Part shown: piece after piece, positions 7,192 through 11,775 of the stretch
Layout: every line of letters starts with the position of its first letter
How positions within the stretch are numbered: position 1 is the first letter of the stretch
Assembly (NCBI GenBank): GCA_947175775.1
Contig: CAMWNY010000036.1
Location: forward strand, 1-11,775
Reading direction: 5' to 3'
Source of the DNA: an uncultured Lachnospiraceae bacterium
GTDB taxonomy: Bacteria; Bacillota; Clostridia; Lachnospirales; Lachnospiraceae
DNA: 11,775 bases
The notes under the pieces: model-generated
The model's input: the letters and a program-made list of their open reading frames with translations, nothing else
Database searches by the model: none
Told to the model about the DNA's origin: nothing
Made by a program: the position numbers and the translations under genes

Positions 7192-7221
7192 TGCCAAAAA
7201 GCGCAAATTAGTTTCTGAAAA

Positions 7222-7248
7222 TAAAAAAGAGTACGGCTCGCCGGACTC
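7222..7248 (-). terminator. Terminator-like hairpin with U-tract upstream of fucO
   Basis: Read on the minus strand, GAGTCCGG and CCGTACTC (within 7229-7248) pair with one mismatch around a tetraloop and are followed directly by TTTTTTAT. This is a textbook intrinsic terminator shape, yet no protein gene on the minus strand ends here: the nearest upstream minus gene stops at 7953, beyond an opposing gene. It could end an untranslated RNA from the 7250-7500 gap or be an attenuator for fucO. Confidence 0.5.
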
Positions 7249-7451
7249 TCGCGCCGGAGCGCGGTTGCTTTAGCAACCATATTCCTTAGCGCGGAGTGCG
7301 CATCCCCCGGAGGTTTTTTTACTTTATAGGACGTAATTTCCTATAAGGTAAAAAAAGTCAGCTGATTTACCGTTTAGGTAAATCGCTGCCCAAAGGTGAA
7401 CAATATTCCGCAGCCCAATAGCCTGTGAGCGATTCCATTGAAAATTCAATG
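7245..7451. other. Hairpin-rich intergenic region, possible structured RNA or palindromic repeat
   Basis: I see no credible protein gene in the gap 7207-7551; nearly all of this stretch is self-complementary. In order: outer arms ACTCTCGCGC (7245-7254) and GCGCGGAGT (7290-7298) pair with one bulge and enclose GGTTGCT-TT-AGCAACC (7263-7278); 18-nt arms at 7314-7331 and 7339-7356 (seven T then ACTTTATAGGA, against TCCTATAAGGT then seven A) pair with one G:T wobble; GATTTACC-gttta-GGTAAATC lies at 7364-7384; AATCGCT (7381-7387) pairs with AGCGATT (7428-7434), competing with the previous stem for the shared bases AATC; and CATTGAA-AA-TTCAATG lies at 7436-7451. With the minus-strand terminator at 7222-7248 the set could form an RNA of about 230 nt, but the transcribed strand is unproven. 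It matches no RNA family I can name. Confidence 0.45.
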
Positions 7452-7498
7452 ACAAAAAAACTTTGTTGTGATAAAATTTTAGCAAAGCTATCGTTGTA

Positions 7499-7504
7499 TA
7501 TAAT
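7499..7504 (+). promoter_or_regulatory. Candidate -10 box for the XRE regulator gene
   Basis: A perfect TATAAT (in TTGTATATAATG) lies 47 bp upstream of the ATG at 7552. The -35 region is poor (ATTTTA at 17 nt). The AAAATTTT palindrome and CTTTG/CAAAG arms just upstream could hold an operator, which is speculation. Confidence 0.4.
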
Positions 7505-7551
7505 GCAAACTGCCTTTACAGACCATATTAAGAAAGGAACACAACCATACC

Positions 7552-7920
7552 ATGAACATCAGTGAACGCCTTCAGGACCTGCGCAAAAAAGCCGGCTACT
7601 CGCAGGAACAGCTTGCCGAACTTTTAGGAATTTCCCGCCAAGCAATTTCAAAATGGGAAAGCGGGCAGGGAAATCCCGATATTGACAACATTATCAAACT
7701 GACAAAAATTTATCAAGTCAGCGCCGACTACATTTTAATAGGGTGCGAAAATGAACCAAAACAGCAAACAGAATCGGTGCCAACACCCTTACCTCCCAAA
7801 AGTGAATTCAGCCCCGAAATGCGCAAAGCGATTGCAATCATCACCGTTACTGCTGGCTTTGCAGTCATCACCGTGCTGTTCATCACAGCATTATCCATTA
7901 TGGAGAAATTTGTTTTTTAA
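7552..7920 (+). CDS. XRE-family HTH regulator with C-terminal transmembrane helix
   Basis: The 122-residue protein starts with a Cro/C1-type helix-turn-helix (about residues 5-60): RLQDLRKKAGYSQEQLAELL, then GISRQAISKWESGQGNPDID, the classic recognition-helix signature. After a Pro/Gln-rich linker (68-86) comes one hydrophobic segment (about 92-115, AIAIITVTAGFAVITVLFIT), predicted to span the membrane. The DNA-binding domain would therefore sit at the inner face of the membrane, an arrangement common in Firmicutes XRE proteins, where the membrane part may sense a signal or partner. The ribosome site AAAGGA (7533-7538) is 13 nt from the ATG, somewhat far. Target genes are unknown; it faces the hairpin-rich gap and converges on ogt. 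Confidence 0.9.
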   Translation: MNISERLQDLRKKAGYSQEQLAELLGISRQAISKWESGQGNPDIDNIIKLTKIYQVSADYILIGCENEPKQQTESVPTPLPPKSEFSPEMRKAIAIITVTAGFAVITVLFITALSIMEKFVF

Positions 7921-7923
7921 CCT

Positions 7924-7952
7924 GCTGTTCTCTTATGGACAGCCATTTTAAT
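7924..7952 (+). terminator. Short hairpin terminator after the XRE gene
   Basis: GCTGTTC (7924-7930) and GGACAGC (7937-7943) pair over 7 bp with one T:G wobble around a 6-nt loop, followed by CATTTTAATTT. It starts right after the XRE stop codon and fills the 32-bp space before the converging ogt gene. Confidence 0.45.
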
Positions 7953-8483
7953 TTATCTCCTACTTGAATTCACCTTACCATAAGCATCCTCCAAGACTCT
8001 TTCCAGCGTCAACAGCTTTACTTTTTTGTCAACTCCGCCTGCATACCCCGTCAAACTTCCGTTCGTTCCAACGACTCTGTGACAGGGTATGATAATGGAA
8101 ATTTTATTATGCCCCACTGCGCCGCCAACTGCCTGTGCGGACATGTGGGGCAGTCCCTTTTGTCTTGCGATTTCTTTAGCGATTTCTCCATATGTTGTCG
8201 TTGTCCCATAATGTATCGTTTGCAGGATGCTCCAAACCGCAAGCTGAAAAGGTGTTCCTGTCATGTGAACGGGCAGCATAAACTGTGGTTCGTGTCCCGT
8301 AAAATACATATCAAGCCACTCCTTTGTCTGTTCAAGAATCGGCGTGCTCCGTTCCTCATATTTTGGCGCAAGACCATTGGCATAATATTTTTGTCCCTCA
8401 AACCACAGACCGGTCAACCCGATTTCATCGGCTGAAAGCAGAATTCTGCCAAGCGGGGACTGATAATTATTTACAAACTGCAT
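7953..8483 (-). CDS. ogt: Methylated-DNA--[protein]-cysteine S-methyltransferase (O6-alkylguanine-DNA alkyltransferase)
   Basis: The 176-residue protein has the two parts of Ogt/MGMT proteins: an N-terminal domain (1 to about 75, QSPLGRILLSADEIGLTGLW) and the DNA-binding active-site domain. The latter carries TPFQLAVWSILQTIHYGTTT (77-96), TYGEIA, the helix AVGGAVGHNKISIIIPCHRV (118-137) with acceptor cysteine Cys134 in the invariant PCHRV, and GYAGGVDKKVKLL (146-158). It removes alkyl groups from O6 of guanine by irreversible transfer to its own cysteine, a suicide DNA-repair reaction. The ATG at 8483 is preceded by AAAGGAT. The N-terminal Ada metal-binding domain is absent, so it is the stand-alone repair type. 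It lies downstream of the EF-Tu-domain gene on the same strand with a 96-bp gap. Confidence 0.95.
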   Translation of the reverse strand: MQFVNNYQSPLGRILLSADEIGLTGLWFEGQKYYANGLAPKYEERSTPILEQTKEWLDMYFTGHEPQFMLPVHMTGTPFQLAVWSILQTIHYGTTTTYGEIAKEIARQKGLPHMSAQAVGGAVGHNKISIIIPCHRVVGTNGSLTGYAGGVDKKVKLLTLERVLEDAYGKVNSSRR

Positions 8484-8579
8484 TTGCTTTATCCTTTCAA
8501 TTCGTTCTTCTTTACTTTTTTAAACGCCTTCTGTGCTCCTTGCACAACCGTATCTTCCGGTTTCACTGCGCCGTATCAA

Positions 8580-9053
8580 TCACTCCCGATTTTTGGCAAT
8601 GACCCTGCTGCCAGCTTTCACCAGCCCCTGTGAAACGCCTGTTAATGACACGGCAATATGCTCTGTCCGATATGCCTTTCCGTCCGGTCTGCGAAGCAGC
8701 GTTTCCAAATCAATTTGCCCCAACGTAATCTCTCTTCTGCCATCCTCCTGTTCCAAATATACCTGCTCTCCCTCGCGGCAGACGCCCGACTCCACCGTTC
8801 CGACAACTACCGTTCCCACGCCTGCAACCGTCACCACTTCGTCAATCGGCATACAGAAATCTTCCTGCAAACACTCCGCTATATTAAGGCGCTCCAAATA
8901 TTCCCGCGCTCTCTCCCTGCGCTTTCGGAAAAGAACTGCTCCCAATCTGTCGCCTATTTTTCTAAAAAACGGACCAATCAGCTTCTCCAACAATAATATA
9001 CACCCAACCGTCAAAGTCGCCATAATTATATGAAAAAGAATTCTACCTGCCAT
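8580..9053 (-). CDS. Membrane-anchored protein with an EF-Tu domain II-like beta-barrel
   Basis: Started at the ATG at 9053 the product is 157 residues. That start fits best: AAAGG (9065-9069) gives a good effective Shine-Dalgarno spacing, whereas the ATG at 9062 is only 2 nt from it; a TTG at 9083 is unlikely. Residues about 5-29 form one membrane segment (ILFHIIMATLTVGCILLLEK), followed by a basic stretch (RKIGDRLGAVLFRKRRERAR) likely at the cytoplasmic face. Residues 66-155 resemble domain II of elongation factor Tu: FCMPIDEVVTVAGVGTVVVG against [20 protein letters not shown], then TVESGVCREGEQV against RVERGIIKVGEEV, and a closing SLTGVSQGLVKAGSRVIAK strand pair. There is no GTPase domain (no GKS/T P-loop, no NKxD), so it cannot be a translation factor. 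The function is unknown; it may bind RNA, a translation component or a peptide at the membrane. Confidence 0.82.
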   Translation of the reverse strand: MAGRILFHIIMATLTVGCILLLEKLIGPFFRKIGDRLGAVLFRKRRERAREYLERLNIAECLQEDFCMPIDEVVTVAGVGTVVVGTVESGVCREGEQVYLEQEDGRREITLGQIDLETLLRRPDGKAYRTEHIAVSLTGVSQGLVKAGSRVIAKNRE

Positions 9054-9112
9054 ATCTGTCATAACCTTTCCGCAGTCCTCCAATCATATTCACTGCATTT
9101 ACTATTGCTCTC

Positions 9113-9197
9113 ATTATATCATGTCTTTTAGACATGATACGCTTTGCGATGCACACTCGCTTCGCTCGGCGCTGGTATAATGTCTATTGACATTATA
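9113..9197 (-). promoter_or_regulatory. Two related palindromes and -10 boxes upstream of the EF-Tu domain II-like gene
   Basis: TATCATGTCT-TTT-AGACATGATA (9117-9139) and TATAATGTC-TATT-GACATTATA (9176-9197) are perfect inverted repeats with a shared half-site pattern ATnATGTC/GACATnAT, centres about 58 bp apart. Minus-strand TATAAT boxes overlap both (9113-9118 and 9192-9197), without good -35 partners. The layout suggests a dimeric repressor at two operators. Between them is a GC-rich stretch containing CTCGCTTCGCTCGG. They could instead be hairpins of a repeat element. Confidence 0.45.
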
Positions 9198-9245
9198 TCA
9201 TATTGCTCACCACCCCAACAGAAAAAAATGGGTGCCCGTGTGCAT

Positions 9246-9295
9246 AAAAAGAACCTGCAAGGTTACTGTCTCCTCTGTTCCAGTAACCTTGCAGG
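9246..9295 (-). terminator. Rho-independent terminator of the dehydratase gene
   Basis: Read on the minus strand, a perfect 15-bp stem CCTGCAAGGTTACTG/CAGTAACCTTGCAGG (9281-9295 with 9254-9268) with a 12-nt loop is followed by TTCTTTTTAT. It begins 51 bp after the dehydratase stop codon. Additional arms AAAAGAACCTG (9247-9257) and CAGGTTCTTTT (9318-9328) are perfect inverted repeats enclosing it, so an upstream strand can compete for the terminator's 3' side and U-tract. Confidence 0.8.
9262..9287. repeat. Second copy of the GTTACTG-12-CAGTAAC hairpin repeat
   Basis: These 26 bp match the hairpin at 4158-4183 at 22 positions: both 7-bp arms are identical, the loop length is the same and the base block GTTC next to the right arm is kept. 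Here the repeat forms the top of the dehydratase terminator. Confidence 0.6.
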
Positions 9296-9346
9296 CTCCG
9301 CGCCTTCTCCGAACCCACAGGTTCTTTTCTACATCATCTTAATATC

Positions 9347-11101
9347 TTAATCCTCAAACGCCAAATACGCACCTTTCATCGGGCTCACCGCGTGCTCGCT
9401 GAACAGCCGCAGCGCGCCTCTCTGATACCGTATCTCACGCGGTTTCCAGTTCTTTTTCCGCTCCGTTAAAATCTTATCAATCTCCTCCGGCGACTTGCGC
9501 TCTCCCTGAATGCCAATAATATTCAGCTTCCGCTCCACCACGTCAATCTCAATCAAATCGCCTTCCTCGACAAGCGCAATCGGTCCGCCGTCTGCCGCCT
9601 CGGGACTGCAATGCCCAATCACCGGACCAGTAGACGCACCCGAAAACCGCCCGTCCGTAATCAGCGCAATGCTCTTTCCAAGCTCCTTGTCGCTGCTGAT
9701 TGCCTCCGACGTGTAAAACATTTCCGGCATTCCGCTGCCTTTGGGACCCTCATAACGAATAAACACCGCGTCGCCCTTCTCAACCTTATGCTTTAACACC
9801 GCGTCCAAACACTCCTCCTCGCTGTCAAACGGTCTTGCGCGCAATACCGCACGGAACATTTCCTTCGGACATGCCGTATGCTTAATCACTGCACCCTCCG
9901 GCGCAAGGTTTCCGCGCAAAATCGCAATACTTCCGTCGGTTCCAATCGCCTTATCGCGCGGACGGATAATGTCCTCCTTCGTGAGCGTGCAGCCATAACG
10001 CTTGTTGAACTCCTGCAGCCACTTGTCACACCGCTCATAAAAGCCGTTACGCTTTAACTCCTCCAAATTTTCGCCAAGCGTTTTTCCCGTCACGGTCATA
10101 ACGTCCAAATGCAGCACATCTTTGATTTCCTCCATAATCGCCGGAACACCGCCCGCATAATAGAAGCACTCCGCCGGCCAGCGTCCCGCCGGACGCACAT
10201 CCAAAAGATATTTCGCATTGCGGTGCAGGCGGTCAAACGTGTCGCCCGTGACCTCCAGCCCGAATTCATGTGCAATTGCCGGAATATGCAGCAGACAGTT
10301 CGTGCTTCCCGAAACCGCCGCGTGTACCAAAATCGCATTCTCAAAGCTGTCCATTGTGACAATATCGCTTGGGCGCATGTTTTCCGAATGTGCCATTTCC
10401 ACCGCACGTCTGCCTGCCTCTCTTGCAAACGTTTTCAAATCAGGGCTTGTCGCAGGCATGAGCGCACTGCCGGGCAGCGCAAGACCAAGCGCCTCCGCCA
10501 TAATCTGCATGGTGGACGCCGTTCCGATAAACGAGCACGCACCGCAGCTCGGGCAGGCGTTATGCTTTGCCCAGTTAAGCTTTTCCTCGTCAATCTCACC
10601 GCGCTGAAACTTCGCGCTGTACATGCCAAGCTGCTCCAGCGTCAGCATATCCGGACCTGCGTTCATCGTGCCGCCTGAAACGACAATCGCCGGAATATTC
10701 ACACGCGCCAGTCCCATGAGATTAGCAGGAAGTCCCTTGTCGCAGCTTGAAAGGTATACACCTGCGTCAAACGGCGTCGCGTTTGCATGAATTTCAATCA
10801 TGTTTGCAATCATTTCACGGCTGACAAGGCTGAAATTGATACCGTCCGTTCCCTGACTTTCCCCGTCGCAGATGTCCGTGCAGAAATACCGCGCGCCGAA
10901 ACCGCCTGCCTCTGCAATGCCTTTTCTGACTTCTTCCACCAACACATTCAAATGCCCGCTGCCGGGATGACTGTCGCCGTAGGTACTCTCAATAATTACC
11001 TGCGGCTTTGCCAAATCCTCCGGCGTCCAACCCGTTCCAATCCGCAGCGGGTCAAGTTCCGGAGCAACCTTGCGCATTTCCTGACTTTTCAAATTGCTCA
11101 T
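9347..11101 (-). CDS. IlvD/Edd-family dehydratase, probably for a sugar acid
   Basis: The 584-residue protein belongs to the IlvD/Edd Fe-S dehydratase family: SLVSREMIANMIEI (91-104), SSCDKGLPANLMG with Cys120-Asp121-Lys122, ACPSCGACSFIGTASTM (182-198) with cluster ligand Cys189, and ITDGRFSGAS (481-490) with the catalytic serine. Such enzymes remove water from 2,3-dihydroxy acids to give 2-keto acids. The first IlvD cluster cysteine (TPCNxHL) is Gly47 here (HPGSGHL), but Cys74/Cys78 in FCTDICDGESQG resemble the Edd motif MCDGVTQG. Length and the gntP partner point to an aldonic acid (gluconate, arabonate, xylonate type) rather than branched-chain amino acid synthesis; the exact substrate is not readable. 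The ATG at 11101 has AAAGGAAGGA upstream. A strong terminator follows, and the gene probably shares a transcript with gntP. Confidence 0.88.
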   Translation of the reverse strand: MSNLKSQEMRKVAPELDPLRIGTGWTPEDLAKPQVIIESTYGDSHPGSGHLNVLVEEVRKGIAEAGGFGARYFCTDICDGESQGTDGINFSLVSREMIANMIEIHANATPFDAGVYLSSCDKGLPANLMGLARVNIPAIVVSGGTMNAGPDMLTLEQLGMYSAKFQRGEIDEEKLNWAKHNACPSCGACSFIGTASTMQIMAEALGLALPGSALMPATSPDLKTFAREAGRRAVEMAHSENMRPSDIVTMDSFENAILVHAAVSGSTNCLLHIPAIAHEFGLEVTGDTFDRLHRNAKYLLDVRPAGRWPAECFYYAGGVPAIMEEIKDVLHLDVMTVTGKTLGENLEELKRNGFYERCDKWLQEFNKRYGCTLTKEDIIRPRDKAIGTDGSIAILRGNLAPEGAVIKHTACPKEMFRAVLRARPFDSEEECLDAVLKHKVEKGDAVFIRYEGPKGSGMPEMFYTSEAISSDKELGKSIALITDGRFSGASTGPVIGHCSPEAADGGPIALVEEGDLIEIDVVERKLNIIGIQGERKSPEEIDKILTERKKNWKPREIRYQRGALRLFSEHAVSPMKGAYLAFED

Positions 11102-11151
11102 ATACTAATCCTTCCTTTCTATCTCATATACTATATAGTGTTTTTTCTTTG

Positions 11152-11775
11152 TTATGCAAAAAACGAAATAATCAATGCCACAACAAATCCCGTACCGCCG
11201 ACGAGTGTTTCCATAATCGTCCATGTTTTCAGGGTTGTTTTTTCGTCCATGCCAACCAAAGATTTCACAAGCCAAAAGCCCGAATCGTTAAAGTGTGAAC
11301 AAACCGTCGCACCGCCCGCAACCGCCGCCGTCGTGCAGGCAAGATACAAAGGCGAAAGCTCCGCAATGCCCGGAATTGCCGCAATAATACCTGCCGCCAT
11401 TGTCATCGCCACCGTTGAAGAACCCACGCAGATACGCACAAGTGCAGCCACGATAAAGGCAAGTACAACAATCGGTAACGACATTGAAGAAACCGCGTTT
11501 CCAATCACGTCGCCAAGTCCCGAATACTGCAATACATAACGCAGCACACCGCCGCACGCCGTCACAAGCAGGATTAAGCCGGTCGGCTCAAGTGATTTCG
11601 TCATCACCTTTTCGAGCTCTGCCGTGCTGTAACCGTGCCCAAGTCCCAAAATCAGCATTGCCGCCACCGTTGCAATCAAAAGCGCTACAAACGGCTCACC
11701 CAAAAATCCGAAAATTGGCTGTAATCCACTCATCGCATGCACAACGACCGTCACGGAATCCAAGATAATCAATAC
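11152..11775 (-). CDS. GntP-family gluconate/sugar-acid permease, C-terminal part (runs off right edge)
   Basis: The reading frame is open to the window edge, giving about 207 C-terminal residues of a multi-spanning membrane protein. Signature parts are PTGLILLVTACGGVLRYVLQ, LVRICVGSSTVAMTMAAGII, SPLYLACTTAAVAGGATVCS and HFNDSGFWLVKSLVGMD, the last being characteristic of GntP/GntT/DsdX-type ion:H+ symporters. At least five hydrophobic segments are visible. The family takes up gluconate and related acids in symport with protons. Full members are about 440 residues, so the N-terminal half and the true start lie outside the window; the apparent TTG start near 11772 is an artefact of the edge. 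The stop is 50 bp upstream of the dehydratase gene, which supports an uptake-plus-dehydration operon. Confidence 0.92.
   Translation of the reverse strand, partial: VLIILDSVTVVVHAMSGLQPIFGFLGEPFVALLIATVAAMLILGLGHGYSTAELEKVMTKSLEPTGLILLVTACGGVLRYVLQYSGLGDVIGNAVSSMSLPIVVLAFIVAALVRICVGSSTVAMTMAAGIIAAIPGIAELSPLYLACTTAAVAGGATVCSHFNDSGFWLVKSLVGMDEKTTLKTWTIMETLVGGTGFVVALIISFFA

Noticed and set aside
7123..7206. 28-residue N-terminal extension of FucO
   Set aside because: No ribosome site, no family similarity, and it would overlap the candidate promoter; MANR at 7122 matches FucO.
7222..7451. Known riboswitch, T-box, 6S RNA, SRP RNA or tmRNA
   Set aside because: None of the conserved motifs I know for these families (B12-box, T-box GGGUGGNACCGCG, SRP GGNAA region, tmRNA tag) is visible; a short UUCACCUU match to 6S RNA is too little to count.
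9054..9083. Upstream TTG/ATG starts for the EF-Tu-domain protein
   Set aside because: The TTG overlaps a GGAGG and the ATG at 9062 is only 2 nt from AAAGG; the ATG at 9053 has better spacing, though 9062 is not excluded.
9347..11101. Annotation as ilvD of branched-chain amino acid synthesis
   Set aside because: The first IlvD cluster motif is missing, an Edd-like CDG motif is present, and the partner gene is a sugar-acid permease with no ilv or leu genes nearby.
10787..11539. 250-codon open frame on the plus strand
   Set aside because: Antisense to the dehydratase 5' end and the gntP 3' end, spanning their intergenic gap; no recognisable domain.

Overview
The window looks like a piece of a Gram-positive, anaerobic Clostridia genome, possibly Lachnospiraceae. 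The clues are strong GGAGG-type ribosome sites, an oxygen-independent (Cbi-type) cobalamin pathway, an iron-dependent FucO-like dehydrogenase, and genes of roughly 50% GC separated by AT-rich, hairpin-rich gaps. The taxon is an inference from style and protein similarity. No rRNA, tRNA, CRISPR array, transposase or phage gene was seen.

Region 1 (1-4104, minus strand) is a tightly packed cobalamin operon read right to left: cbiL, cbiET (fused), cobD, cbiF and a 5' fragment of cbiG that leaves the window on the left. Four of these act on the corrin ring (C20, C5/C15 with C12 decarboxylation, C11, and ring opening at C5A). CobD makes the aminopropanol-phosphate arm. The genes overlap or abut, so they are probably one transcript. 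The gap upstream (4105-4419) has back-to-back -10 boxes and a cluster of nested inverted repeats that would form a leader of about 200 nt on the cbi mRNA. I do not see the B12-box of a cobalamin riboswitch there.

Region 2 (4420-5878, plus strand) holds an acidic protein of unknown function and a short-chain dehydrogenase with an unusual insertion in its nucleotide-binding loop. A long hairpin follows.

Region 3 (5974-7122, minus) is a lactaldehyde/1,2-propanediol oxidoreductase (FucO). Upstream lies a gap of about 430 bp full of hairpins, including a terminator-like structure on the minus strand; it may hold a structured RNA or a non-autonomous repeat.

Region 4 (7552-9053) has a small XRE-type regulator with a C-terminal membrane helix (plus strand), an O6-alkylguanine-DNA alkyltransferase (minus), and a membrane-anchored protein whose soluble part resembles domain II of EF-Tu (minus). 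Two related palindromes sit upstream of the last gene.

Region 5 (9347-11775, minus) is a gntP-ilvD/edd-like pair: a GntP-family sugar-acid permease (C-terminal part only) followed by a dehydratase of the IlvD/Edd family. Together they suggest uptake and dehydration of an aldonic acid. The dehydratase gene ends in a strong hairpin terminator whose core matches the repeat found in the cbi leader.

The most interesting points are the EF-Tu-domain-II membrane protein, the paired palindromes, the dispersed hairpin repeat shared by the cbi leader and the dehydratase terminator, the hairpin-rich 7222-7451 gap, and the shifted cluster cysteine in the dehydratase.
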